64,000 nt of DNA. Origin: Krasilnikovozyma curviuscula (taxonomy: Eukaryota > Basidiomycota > Tremellomycetes > Cystofilobasidiales > Mrakiaceae). The notes beneath the pieces were generated by a model. It saw nothing but the letters and a program-made list of their open reading frames with translations, did not search any database and was not told the origin of the DNA. Below, piece by piece: positions 49,476-60,555 of the stretch. Location: assembly GCA_014825775.1 (NCBI GenBank), contig MVAQ01000085.1, positions 1 to 64,000 on the forward strand, read 5' to 3'. A program made the translations under genes and the position numbers. Numbering within the stretch: the first letter of the stretch is position 1; each line of letters opens with the position of its first letter.

Positions 49476-50858
49476 TTAGTTGTCTTCCGATTCCTTTCTT
49501 ACCCTCACAACGACTTTCCTGACACTCTCCCAGCAGCTCTCCCACCCCTCCTCCGTCAGTCGGATACATTCACCTTTCCCATGTTCGGAAGGCACAAAGA
49601 ACTCCAATTCCTGGACAGTGATATTCGCCGGAAGTGGCAAATGCGCTTTCAACGTCTCAATGAACCTCTGTTTACACCCCACCAGCATAAGAAAAGTGAA
49701 TGTTGAGCCTTTAAAGGATATGCCTCACAGAGCCTGGAGAGAGGTAATTCTACGTACGATTGTATCAGATTTGCGGGGTTTGGACGTGAGGACAGTTCTG
49801 TGTCCGAAGCGGATCCAGAGGGAGTCTTTGCCTTTTGTTGAAACCCCACCGAAACACCAATTATATGAACGGAGGGGATGAGGAGGGACGAAGAATAATA
49901 AAAATTGAGAATAATAAAGAGTTCAAAGTTAGCTTGAGAACAAAGTACGGAAAAAGAAATGATCAAAGGCGTGTATAGAAAACTAAAAACGTACCGACTC
50001 CATCTTCGCGAGATATCTCCGGCCACTCAGGAACTTTCACAAACACAACCTCGCCGTCTTTCCATTCATACATCGCCTCTTTGTCACCACCAGAAGACAA
50101 GGGAAGCAGCTCCTCTGCTGCATCCAGGCGCGCATGATGAATGAAGAACCTAGCCTCGGTTGGCTCTAGTGAGAAGAGACCGCCGATCGTTCTAGTCAAG
50201 TCCTATACGATGTATCCAACCCCGAAGGAGGAAATTGTTGAGATGTCGGAGGAAGCTAAAACATAAAATAGAAGACGGACGAACGGTGTATGTTTGGGCT
50301 TTGGAGACAGGAACGGCTAGCCGAGTGCCCTCGTAACTGATAACCACCATCTTCTCCTTCTCCTCTCTAGGCACAAAACCGCCACCACCTTCCTTCTTCT
50401 TAACGATAAGGTGCTGCACTTCATACCTCACACAAGCGGCCCAAGTCCTGTCATCGAGCTCAAGATCAACGCCGAATTTGGAGATGTACAACGCCATCTC
50501 TGAGGTTGGGAGAGATGTTCGGACAGAGGCAGTGTGCAGGGCATCCTGTGACGAGGTGAAAACGGGTTAATGGTTTGTGGAGTAAAAGGGAGGGATTGTG
50601 GGTACCAACAGCGTAGGATGATGGCCAGAGGATGAGGAAATGTTTGTCTCCGAACGTAAGTACTGTTGTTTCTTTCTTCTGCCCTACAGGAATGGCTTCT
50701 TTTGTGTTAGCGTGGGAGGAGGACGTCGAGGATGGGGCGGAGGCGTCGATAAGGGGAGGCACATCATCTTCGTCGATGTTGGGGTCAAAGGAGCCAACTT
50801 CTGACCAAATATCGAGATCCTTGGACGGGGAGAGCATAAGGTGTGTTGACTGGGCCAT
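49476..50858 (-). CDS. Unrecognised conserved-looking protein, ubiquitin-like C-terminus possible
   Basis: No family recognised. It starts MAQSTHLMLSPSKDLDIW at 50858 and is built from at least five exons with compatible phases. Features: an acidic N-terminal segment (DPNIDEDDVPPLID), a beta strand pair (TTVLTFGDKHFLILWPSSYAV), ALYISKFGVDLELDDRTW, KMVVISYEGTRLAVPVSKAQ, and a last part DSLWIRFGHRTVLTSKPRKS joined by two introns to RFIETLKAHLPLPANITVQE and a stop at 49476-49478. The regular strand-helix pattern of the C-terminal half could be a ubiquitin-like fold. No signal peptide, membrane helix or catalytic motif was seen. It sits inside the amidohydrolase-flanked span but shows nothing that ties it to catabolism, so it may be a bystander. 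Confidence 0.55.
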
Positions 50859-50999
50859 GGTTCTAGGGAGAGAGAGGGAGATGGGTTCAGGGAGGAAGCA
50901 ACGGGGAGGATGGACTCGGGTCAGCCAGTTCGGTTCATCTCGTCGTCGTCAACATCATCAGTGGAGGGAAAGGGACTTACTACTGTTAAGTTTGAAATC

Positions 51000-51452
51000 C
51001 TAGAAAAAAAGTTGGTGGTTCGAATAAGAGATGGGAATACTCCCTTTCCTTTCCCCTCTGATAAGGCAAGCTGAGGCAAAAAAGAACAAAATATAGAGAT
51101 AAATTGAGACGTTTGATTCACATCCAAAGGGAGAACAAGACGGAGGGGTTGTGGACCTAGGGAAGGCTATCCGTATGTAATGAGATTTACACTCTGAGAC
51201 GAACGTCTCACTATCTACGTCGTGGCGTGCGAGAGGGCACGTCGCTTGAACTGAACACACGTCTGATTTCCATTCGATGCTTGCTTTCCATAAAAGCCAT
51301 TCTTGGCCTACTGAATCTTTAAGAGCTTCAAGATAAGAATTCTCCTCCCAGTGTCTGTTGAGTCCTCGATCAACCAACCACGAGAATGCGCACTTTGCAA
51401 CGATATCAGCTTTCGGTTCTTTCACCAGCTGGAATGGGTAACTCAATTCCAT
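51000..51452 (-). CDS. Orphan open frame, 150 codons
   Basis: Open frame between the unrecognised gene at 50.9 kb and amidohydrolase 3. Its first 80 residues (MELSYPFQLVKEPKADIV..., CAFSWLVDRGLNRHWEE..., GQEWLLWKASIEWKSD) have protein-like composition; the last third turns hydrophobic and low in quality, suggesting an unseen intron or chance. No family match. It could be a separate small gene, a decayed exon or noise. Confidence 0.3.
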   Translation of the reverse strand: MELSYPFQLVKEPKADIVAKCAFSWLVDRGLNRHWEENSYLEALKDSVGQEWLLWKASIEWKSDVCSVQATCPLARHDVDSETFVSECKSHYIRIAFPRSTTPPSCSPFGCESNVSIYLYILFFFASACLIRGERKGSIPISYSNHQLFF

Positions 51453-51518
51453 AAGATTGATCTTCTCATGTAAATGTACAATTTTTCACTAAAAGCAGAG
51501 TTGCGATTTTTACTTGAT

Positions 51519-53476
51519 CTAAAGCGCCACCTCGACATTCAAACCATCGACGTGACTAAGAACACATCGACCATCCTTGATGACACCCTTGAGGTACTCC
51601 TGGGGCTCGTTGAGGATAGTGACGTTCTCCAAGGGGTTGGACTTGAGGAGGATGAGATCTGCGTAAGCGCCTGGTGCGATCGTTCCAATGAGGCCGACCT
51701 GATCACAGAGTTTAGCTAGTGAATGTGAAATGATATAACAATCAGCTTAATACTTGCATAAATAACGTTTTGACTCACCCGCATTGGTAGTAGCGTGCTT
51801 CAAGACTGTTGGCGATGGTAAGATCGCAGCCCTCGAGACAAACTCCTCCGTCTGGTAGGTAGACATGACACCACCACTCAAATCCGTTCCATAACAGACA
51901 ACCACACCGTTCTCCTCCGCGATTTTGATGGCGTTCCAGAACGCGCTTCCAACCATCTTCATTTTCTCCATCTGGACGCTGTTCAGGATGGCTCCGAACT
52001 CTGGGACGCGGAGGAAGAGGTCGACGATAGCCAGTGTGGGGATCATGAAAACGTTGTTCTCAGCCATGAGTTTGGCGGTAGGCGCGTCAAGGAAAGCGCC
52101 GTGTTCGATGCCCTTGATGCCGCCTTTGATGGAGCGCCTGATCGCCTCGGAGGTGAAGCAGTGGGCGGTAACCATAGTTGCTCCCATATCCTCAGCGGCG
52201 GTGACAATCGCAGTGATTTCTTCGAGGGTGAACTGAAGGGAGGTGAGCTTATCAGTTTGACCTGAGAATGGCAGAAAGATCAGTATAGCGTCAGCTTCAG
52301 CAGCTGAGACGGTCGACTCACTGAGAACACCACCAGATGTACAGATCTTGATATGCGTAGCTCCAGCTCTCATAAGCTCTCTAGTAGCCTTCAAAGCGCT
52401 GGGAACACCATCAACGACCCAAGACAGTCCGTTAGACGATTGAGTTCGACCCGTTCCAGGCATGTAACTCTGGTCGGTGGTCTGACCGTGCCCGCCAGTC
52501 TGACTAAGAATAGCACCTCCTTGGAGTATACGAGGTCCAGGAGTCAACCAGGCATCACTTGAGGCAGCTGCGAGTGGAAGAAGAGATGAGTGATCGATGT
52601 TGGAAAACGTGAGGTGGGAACCGAACTTACCAACAGAGAGAGTACAGCCTCCCACATCTTAAGCGAAAACAAACTTTAGTGGATAGCTAGTACAAAATGG
52701 ATAAAATGGAAGAGTACCTCTGATGGTTGTGAAACCACGAGCCAAGTAACCCCTCATAGAGAACGTCGCTCCCAGAATAGCGGAGTCTCTTGGTTCTACT
52801 TGCTGTAGAAGTAAATGTAAAATTACTTAGTCGTACCTAATGACAATGATGGGAACCCTCAATATAATACTCACGTCTAAGAAAGCGTTGCCACTCAACG
52901 CACCACCACCGATAATGTGTGCATGGCAGTCAATCTAATTGGATGAAGGTGTTGAGAGTCAGCACAGGGTGAGGAATACTTTCACGGGAAGCTCTACTTT
53001 CCAGTCCAGGACAAGCATACAATCCAGTAGCGTCAACGATATCCCACTCCGAAGAGTCAACCTGCAAATGAGTGTTCAACGAGGTCGGTTCGAGCGACTT
53101 GACGTATCCACCAACGAGAGTGATAGTCGTATCCTTGGAGAGAGAACCATCTTCGGGGTGAACGACGGTCACGTCTGCGGAAGAGGAAATTCCGTCGTGG
53201 AAAAGTGGGTTAGGGACCTCCACCTTCGGACAGCAGAGAACGAAGGCACTCACGGATGATCTTGATGTTCTTCTGCTTTGGCAAAGTGAACCCCTTGTAC
53301 TCAGACGGGGCTTTTGGGCGATAAAAGACACTCGGTGGGTTTGGGAGCTTGGTGGAAGCTGCAGCTGCTGGCCTGATTGGGACGACGACTGGAGCATGAG
53401 CTGATGAGACGTCAGAAGTTTGGAGCAACTCAATCTGAGTTTCCTGAGAGGGCGAAGTTGTGATTGTGATCTTCAT
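51519..53476 (-). CDS. Metal-dependent amidohydrolase (paralogue 3), donor-site defect
   Basis: Facing twin of the gene at 34.6 kb. Metal ligands are present: IDCHAHIIGGGALSG, THIKICTSGGVLS, VTAHCFTSEAI, GIEHGAFLDAP and VVCYGTDLSGGVM. The C-terminus reads GTIAPGAYADLILLKSNPLE, with the stop at 51519-51521. Start MKITITTSPSQETQIELL at 53476. The first 0.7 kb, promoter included, is nearly identical to paralogue 2. The second intron, which must be removed to join CPGL to IDCHAH, has GAAAGT where a GTAAGT donor would be expected (around 52992-52997); without splicing, translation meets a stop just beyond. Either this is a rare GA-AG intron, or the gene is silenced, or a base is miscalled. All other junctions look normal. 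Confidence 0.8.
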
Positions 53477-53708
53477 CGTAGTGATGCTGTTCGATTTCGA
53501 TTTGTCTGTGAAGCGGAGAAGAGCGCCTCAGCAGGTGTTCGCTTGGAACGCTAGAAACACACAGAGAAAAGAGAGAAAGAGAGAGAGAGAGATCGTACTT
53601 GATTAGAGATAGAATGAGATGTGATATGGTCTGAAGGAACCGAACTGAACGAGCGTGGAATCTCTATCTGCTGAGCAAAAGCGGTAGTGGGTGGTGGAAG
53701 CCAGCCGC
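53002..53708 (-). repeat. Right arm of the 0.7-kb near-identical inverted repeat
   Basis: Reverse complement of 34360-35066: promoter, leader, exon 1, intron 1 and exon 2 of amidohydrolase 3. The differences I noticed are scattered single bases in exons 1-2 and intron 1; the promoter and leader part looks identical. Similarity falls sharply on both sides. Confidence 0.9.
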
Positions 53709-54109
53709 CAAGAAGCGGGAACCTAAGCATGAGGTGGCCAATGTTTGCAGACGGAGATTCAGGCGAGATTACTCGAGACAAAGAAGAAGAAGAGCTGTTG
53801 TTTCTGCTATGGTCGTGCTTAAGGGACCAACCGTTGAAGTTGACGAGAAGAAGACCTTTGGTTGCAGGTGACCTCAGGGTCGAAAATTGTCAATGGCTTC
53901 TTCTGGATTTGGTAAAGGAGAGAAGATGTGAGTTGAAAGATGAGAGCAGGCTAATCATTGCTTTCAGTTCTTAAGAGAGTGATTGAAGAGGGAAGTGCTA
54001 TCCATAAGCTGTAACAGATATCGCTATTCTCTCCGGCAAAGATCTCAAATCTTTTCTCGAAATTCTCCTCATTGTAGAATTTGACATCGTGGCTTTGAAC
54101 ATCTCTTGC
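53709..54109. other. Intergenic, about 0.4 kb
   Basis: Distal upstream region of amidohydrolase 3 and 3' flank of the next gene. Not shared with paralogue 2. No coding exon seen. Confidence 0.5.
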
Positions 54110-56996
54110 TTAAAGATTATGATCGTGAACAATTTCAGCTCCACCAGCATCATCTCGTGATCTGCCCTTGCCCTTGTTATTGGTGTCCAGTGACAACTTT
54201 CGATGGAGGTGAAAAACAGAGCTCTCAGTTCCTTCAAATTTTTCATGATCCTCCAAGGTTGCCGACATGGAATCTGCGGTATGAGTTACTTCCGTAGACT
54301 TTCCATCCGCTGAGTACACTAGAGCCTCTTCTTGAGGCTGAGGCGCAGCCATCAACTCGTCGCCCGCTTCCGCTTCGTTCTTGTTTTCATCATCGCTGGA
54401 CATCTCGAGGTCGTCGATGTCTTGATTAGTTCTATCATATCCATACACTTCACAATCCGGTCGGATCATGTCATCCGTCGACAAGTAGATTGACCGTGGC
54501 CTTGACTCAGAGGATAGAGATGATCTCACAGAAGCTTGAGAGCTAACGTAAATACTCTTTTCAGTTTGAATATTCTTATTGGATGGTTTCTTCTTGTTCT
54601 TCGAAAGAGGAGAAGTCATTTTGTGGATTGTAATCGTCTTCTTCCTGGGCGAGATTGGGAGCAGCTCTCTAGCTCTAGATTGTATTTTGATAAACCCTCC
54701 ATCGTACAGACTGTGACTCTGCTCTTGGATGAACGGGTGTGACAATTGTTGTTCAACGAGTTGTGTTGGAAACGGAGAATAAGTTCGATCGCAAGCTTTA
54801 AAAACTTTCTCCTGTGAGTTTGTAAAACTTGAGGGTGGTTGGTGGTTTTCAGTGTCACAGTGAAGCTGTGATGGCTGGTAGTGTTGAAATATACCAATCC
54901 CCGCGAATGAAGACGATAGGCTTGATTGCTGTAAAATGGAAGGGAGAGGGAAAGTGCTCACTTGATTCATAGAAAGATCACCAGTTTTGTGGGCCATAAC
55001 CTTACCAAACATCAAGTTTTCGTGATATTGATCATCACCACCGACCACATCAGAGCCGGAAGTTCGGTCGAAAAAGTCTCCCGGCGAGGTAGGAAGAGGT
55101 TGGTGACCAGCAAAGGCTGATTGGGAAGCAGAGAGAGGCGGGATTGGAAATGGGATGCCTGGATATACAATCAGGGGAGAATATCGAGCAGGCGGATCTT
55201 GATCTTCGATGAAAGACGACGGCTGAAACCGATGATGTTGTTGACGGTGAGCCACTGAGGGCGGCGGGTGTGCTGGGCCAGGTTGACCAAAAGGCTGGAA
55301 TTGTTGGGGAACCATTGGTTTATAGAAAGAGGGAAGGCGATGAGAATATGCATGGGGTTTTTGACGATAAATGCTTGATGAGGGTGTGAACGAGAGGTAC
55401 TCGTCGTGTTGACAACTCCGACTTTCGGCTTCCATCAAAATATTTTCATTTCCAGACACTGTATCCTGATTTTGGAAATAGCCTGAATGATTCAATAAGC
55501 TACGCTGATCGATAGACCCTTGAACATCTCGGGGTAGTGGTCTTTTGAAAAGAGATTCTTTATGTATCACTCCCTTTCCACGAATCCAACCTCTCTTCCC
55601 ATAGTTCAACTTTGACTCGGTGAATGGAACTTCCTGGGCACCATTGAATATCGGTAGAGCTAAAGATTGATCCTGAGATGGTTGAAGTGGAAGAGGCGGT
55701 GGATTCGAAAGGTGAGGGGAGTATTGCTGCGGTTCCAGAATGTCGAATGGTATCGTGTCAAGTAAAGGGAAGGTAGTGTATTGTTGGCCGGTATAACGGG
55801 GAGAAACATCAAGTGTATCGCTCCAGTCAAGTATGTGGGGCTGGGAGTACTGCTGAGGGGTGTACGGGTTCTGGTCGAGCTTTACAGGAGGAAGATGATG
55901 ATATTGGTGTATAGGGGACTGGAAGACCGGGACAACCTCTTGAGGAGCATTCCAGTAGGGATTAGACTGGATTGATAGACCAATATCTTGTTGAAGAGGG
56001 GGGTGGTAAGCAGGTTCTTGTTGCTGATGCTTATGTTGCCGAGCAAGAAAGTTGAAGTATGATTCAGCTGAGAAGCTTCCTTTCCCAGCGATAGGAGTTT
56101 CATTCTGAGGGCAATCAAGAGGTAGAGTTTCATGTAGAGGAGAAACTTTCTCAAACGATTCATAGAGCCAAGGGGGTAAGATTTCGACGTCTTTGGGAGT
56201 CTGAAGGCGCAAAAGAGTATCAACATATGCGATGGTCAATTAAAACATAATAACATAGAACGAATGACCGTACCTGAATTGCTTCGACAAGAGTCTCGCT
56301 GGAGCTCCTAGTGTAGGAACGAAGACGTAGATGTGGTACACCATCAGCGGGACTGAACAACTCTTTGTCTTCCGTTCTTTCTTCCTCTGCAACTTTATTT
56401 TTGGCCAAACCAGAAGAAAACTCCATTATTTCCTTCTTTCTTGTTGCTCGCGAAGACGACGTTCTTTTGCTTCCAGCATTTCTTTTGCGAGTGATAATCT
56501 CGAAGCTTCGAACCCCGACATCCTCGAGCTCATCCATTCTAGCATTCAGACTTCCTGGTATACTTTTTCTCATTGAGTGTATGCGTGATGAAGACCGACG
56601 TGATGGATTAGATTGTGTTTCTGACGAACTGGGCGAGCGATTGGCTTTAGGGAAGAGGGAAGCAGGAAGCAAAGGGTAGGAACACTGGACAGATACGAAA
56701 GGGATAAAGCTGCTACTCACTTGATTCTTTCGAGTGAATTGATCTGGCAACCTGAGAGAGCCTGAGAAAGCAGCAAGCGCTCCTTCGATTTCATTCGTTC
56801 CTGAGCCATCCAGCAGTGGGAAGGAGGCTCACTTGGGCATTTTCGGCATCTTGGACCTGAAGAACGGGTATCACAGTCGGTTTACGATTCATTAGAGTAG
56901 ATAGAGTCACTTATCCACACCTAAATGAAATTCTTGAATCCTTGGCTCTTCGCTGTCGGTGGGAATCAAGAAAGAAACGCCCACGTCCTCGACCAT
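54110..56996 (-). CDS. Low-complexity Gln/Pro/Ser-rich protein, function unknown
   Basis: Large protein without a recognised domain. The start at 56996 (MVEDVGVSFLIPTDSEEPRI) is preceded by an in-frame stop. Exon 1 joins in phase through a roughly 120-base intron to GTNEIEGALAAFSGSLRLPD, then CSYPLLPASLF and a basic Ser-rich block (SNPSRRSSSRIHSMRK, ITRKRNAGSKRTSSSRATRK). One long terminal exon of about 2.1 kb follows. It is rich in Gln, Pro, His and Tyr (HKHQQQEPAYHPPLQQ, NPYTPQQYSQPHILDW), with a basic patch (SPRKKTITIHKMTSPLSKNK) and an acidic stretch (DIDDLEMSSDDENKNEAEAG) near the end. The composition fits a nuclear regulator or an RNA-granule protein; that is inference. The stop codon is at 54110-54112. 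Confidence 0.6.
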
Positions 56997-57444
56997 CTCA
57001 GCTTCTCTTCGATTTTCTTAGGAGGGCAGACCCTTCAAAGGTTCTTCGGACATTACAACCAGCATATAGCACCAAAATCCCTTGACTTTGAGTCTCTTTG
57101 ACATACACATCTTCAAATGATTCTCGTAAGTTAATGAACTGCCGACGTGTATTGTTAGGTGAAGAGGGACGGTCCAATGTGATCTAATCACTTTCATGTC
57201 TCCGGATTGCCGAGAAGTTTGTTTTACCGCGAGATGAGAACATCTTCCCATTGATATTCTATCGCCTGTCGAACACAACTCAAGACTAATGTTATTATTA
57301 TATAGTAGCCATGCCAGTATCATAAAAAGATTGTGCAGTGAAGCCTTTCAATAAGCCCATCCGAGAAACAGCCAACAAACAAATTTAAGAAAATGAAGAA
57401 AATGAAAATGAAAAAAGTCCATAGTATAAAGGAACTCTCTCTCT
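56997..57444. other. Intergenic, about 0.45 kb
   Basis: Between two minus-strand genes. Contains an A/G-rich tract (57380-57415) and a CT run at 57436-57446. No gene recognised. Confidence 0.5.
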
Positions 57445-59177
57445 CTATTTACTGACCAAGATCAACTCGGTACCAAACACCAAATCCCAGAATTTGCTTG
57501 TGATACCAAAGGCAAGTTCGAAGTTTTGATAATGGTGAGCTAGACGTGAGGGAAAAGCGTCTCGTCAGTTGAAAATATTCAGCGGAAATGAGAGGGCATA
57601 TAGCTCACCAAGATGGTACTTCTTCATCATTGCAAGGTATGAAGGAAGTTTCGTATGATGAAGCGCGTAGTGCATGCAATCGTACAATACGTCTAGTTCG
57701 GTCGGAAACAAGGTTAGCCATCTCTGCCCAGAAGTAAGACTTATAGTTCAAGCTCACAGAATGCGAAAGCACCGCTGATGCCTCCGTTCGCTAACGCAAT
57801 TGGGAACACCTTATACGCGAGGGTCGTGACCGGAGTTTCTAACATAAAGAATAGGGTTGGAGGCATGACGAGGCGTAGTCCATCCATTGGGAGATAGTGA
57901 TGAACACTGAAAAACCAGTTCAAAACGAAATCAGTTCTTCGCATGTCGCAGACAAGGAATCAACGTCAAAAGCGCGAACTCACCCATGCAGCAAGAAATG
58001 CAACGTGAATGCCCAACTCTGATCTGGCAAGAACGAATCCATGTGGAACAAGAACCTGTGGAACCCATATTCAAGCAGCGTCCAGAGGAAATTACCAAGC
58101 AAGAATGCCAGACAAGTCTTCCAAAGCGCGTCAAATGTCGGCGCAGGCAAGGCAGATGGTCCGTTGGCCCAGACAGCTTCTCGAAGGCCTTTGAAAGTTA
58201 TCGAAGGATCGACCCATTGAACCAGAGAAAGGTAGAAGAGGAGACCGGCAATAGGTAACCAGACTGATGGCACCACGTACCAAGGAGTCTTTGAAGGTGG
58301 AGTGGTGGCAGATTAGTAAACCTCGACAGCGCAATTGAGACGCAGGTCGTATTTCTTTTAACTCACCAAAGTGAAAGCTTCCAAAAATGGAGGGCCAAAC
58401 AGAAGAGCACTCTTTCCACCTGGGATATGACGAGGCTGGTGTACTTGTTCGAGATAGAACTCTTTGGAGAAGTTGGAAAAGAGAACCTGCTTCAATAGGG
58501 GCTTGCTGAGGTCCAGGAACTGGTTCGTCGCATAGTCGTCTTCAGCGTTGGTATCATCTGGGTGAAAGTCGTCTGTTGCTTCCCAGTCTGAGAAAAAGAG
58601 AAGAGAAGAGCGTCAACAACGGGGTTCGATGGGACAGAAGTCAGTGGAAGAGCAAAGAATTTCAACCACACCCAACCCACTCCAAGAGACCAGACAACTA
58701 CCTGTGACAGTACAATGTAGCTAAAGCTGTCGATCTGCACTCATCGATCCCGATCGAGCACCGTTTCTCCCCTGGAAATCCAGCAGACCACAACGAAAGA
58801 CAAATGCACTTCAAACAAACGAAATGAGACTCACTGTCGTCACAGATCTTTGCTCCTCTGACGAGTCTTCCCACTGTGTACTCTTTCATCATCTCGAATG
58901 CAGCTTTGCTGTGAACATGCTCGTTCTCGTCTACCATGACCAAGTCGATGTCCTTGCCGGCGTACTTCACAATGATGTCGTCCCCACCAGGGTGGTCTTC
59001 AAGGAAGGTGGTAAGGTCGTATACGAAGCCCTTGTGTGAAACCCAGCAATCCTTGGCGGTGTTGTGCTTCGACACGTCGAGATCAGCATAGATTCTATAT
59101 TTCCTGTTGACCGGCAAGCTGCTCGAGTCTTCGGTCGCACTGGATTTCCCATTCAGGAGAGCTGAAGATTCTGTCAT
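57445..59177 (-). CDS. SCS7: Fatty acid 2-hydroxylase with cytochrome b5 domain (Scs7/FA2H type)
   Basis: ER enzyme that 2-hydroxylates the very-long-chain acyl part of ceramides. The N-terminal cytochrome b5 domain (about residues 25-110) has both haem histidines: FLEDHPGGDDIIVKY and ENEHVHSKAAFEMM. The C-terminal hydroxylase has membrane segments (WLPIAGLLFYLSLVQW, AFLLGNFLWTLLEYGF) and the di-iron histidine boxes EYGFHRFLFHMD, HFLLHGVHHYLPMD, DCMHYALHH and HHYQNFELAFG. Start MTESSALLNGKSS at 59177; stop TAG at 57445-57447 after ELILVSK. About six introns. Length and domain order match yeast Scs7. The next gene upstream, on the same strand, is Ump1. Confidence 0.95.
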
Positions 59178-59513
59178 GGCTCAATGGGAAAGAGGACCAG
59201 AGGATGGGTATTAAGGGGTGAGAAGGAGGGCAGGTGGGAATAGTAGTTAGCTACTGAACGCAAGGAACACGACTCCAGCTAAGCCTGTAATTTTGACTTG
59301 TGGCGCCCACGCGCGCCCATGTACCACCCATGAAGCCGTTGTTGTTATGCTCTGCGGCTCTCTAGAATCTAGTGCTCGCCGCCAGAAACACAAGAATTCT
59401 TTCGAAGTAGGACTTTCGAAGTAGGAAGAAAACAATTGCTTGTTCAAAGCTCATCGATCCAGAATCGCACAATTACAAGTCAGAGAGACCACTTCCACCT
59501 CCGTCTATACCAT
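59178..59513. other. Intergenic, about 0.34 kb
   Basis: Promoter of the fatty acid hydroxylase and 3' flank of Ump1. A direct repeat CTTTCGAAGTAGGA is present near 59399-59424 (two adjacent copies). No gene. Confidence 0.5.
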
Positions 59514-60555
59514 TCACTGTCTATGGAAAGCATGCTTCTCCATCTGATCGTGGATGGTCTCGCGATCAACACCCGATTCGCGGTCTATCGTTGCACAAAC
59601 AAAACAATAGCGTCAGTGTCAAGCGGCAAAATGAGGAGCCAAAAGCTACGAGACGGTAATACTTACTGTTGAAGAAGTCGTTCACTCTGAGGGATTCATC
59701 GTTTCCAGTCAGGATGTCCATGTGGAAGTTCGAAATGCCCATTCCAGGTAAGCTGAAATCCTGTTGGAAACCGTGAAGCAAGGCCAAGGCAACGGTGATT
59801 AGCAATGTGCAAGTGATACAGGAAACAATCCACCAGTAACGGAAGAGAAAGTGTAAAATTAAGAAGGTGGAACTTACCTGTCCAATGGTCTTCCTCTCCA
59901 TCAGAGTGCCGAGTGGTGCTCCGAGTCCAAAAGTGTTGCGTTCCATCGTGAGTTTCAAGTCCAGCTGAGTTTGATCCCACTAATAAATCAAAGATTGTAA
60001 GGTTATTGACTCCTTAGGACATTGAGGAAATGATGAGCCTAGTTGGAAAAGTGTAAGTGCTGAGGGAAAGCAGCCAATTCCACAACTTTATCTTCTATCT
60101 TGTGTCATTCCACCCGAATTCAGAACGCACAGCTGAGGACCTCAAGACATATCGTAACGAGTTCAAGATGAAACAAAGAACATCTCGCTTCGACAAGCGG
60201 AACTTGAAGTGGGAGTGGACCCACGAATCTTACAGAGCTGCCCCTTCATCCCATACTGAACCAGGCCATGCCAAGTCTACTTCAGCACTCTGTGCATCAT
60301 TGTATCCAACTCTTTATCTCCCTAATCACTATCCCTCCCAACCTTACAACCTTTGTCCAAGTACCAAGTCATCAATGCGACGAAACTCACCTCAGCCAGC
60401 CTCTTCGCCAGTCCAGCCTCCTTGATCTCGTTACCCAATGTTCTTGGTCCATACCTCAGTGAATCGTGCAGGCCTTTACTGTTTGAGGTGCTGGAGATGG
60501 AGACGGAGGGTGCGGCTGACGAGTTGGAGAGATCCGCTGAAGGGATGATTTTCAT
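59514..60555 (-). CDS. UMP1: Proteasome maturation factor Ump1 (POMP)
   Basis: Short-lived chaperone that assists joining of 20S proteasome half-particles and is the first substrate of the new proteasome. Four exons (60391-60555, 59878-59979, 59667-59760, 59514-59584) total 432 bases, giving 143 residues, as expected for the family. Seen: GLHDSLRYGPRTLGNEI; AKRLAEWDQTQLDLKLTMER, continuing to GLGAPLGTLMERK; LPGMGISNFHMDILTGNDES; and the C-terminal IHDQMEKHAF. The usual His-Pro before the first helix is replaced (EAGLAKRLAEW), although the frame and alignment are otherwise continuous. Intron 1 is about 410 bases, long for this genome, and I found no exon inside it with the right phase and motif. 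Confidence 0.88.

Noticed and set aside
49191..49706. 171-codon plus-strand open frame
   Set aside because: Its second half is antisense to the last exon of the 50.9-kb gene and the first half has no coding character.
54536..54742. Plus-strand frames over 54.1-56.7 kb
   Set aside because: Shadows of the long Gln/Pro-rich minus-strand exon.
56740..56860. Cys-rich reading (GPRCRKCPSEPPSHC...) suggesting a zinc finger in the 57-kb gene
   Set aside because: This frame ends in a stop right after the next donor and its phase does not fit the following exon. Skipping it through a 120-base intron joins the exons in phase, so the cysteines are probably intronic.
60120..60300. Possible middle exon of Ump1 (HSHFKFRLSK reading)
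   Set aside because: The frame has an upstream stop without a suitable acceptor and its phase does not fit; the protein closes at 143 residues without it.
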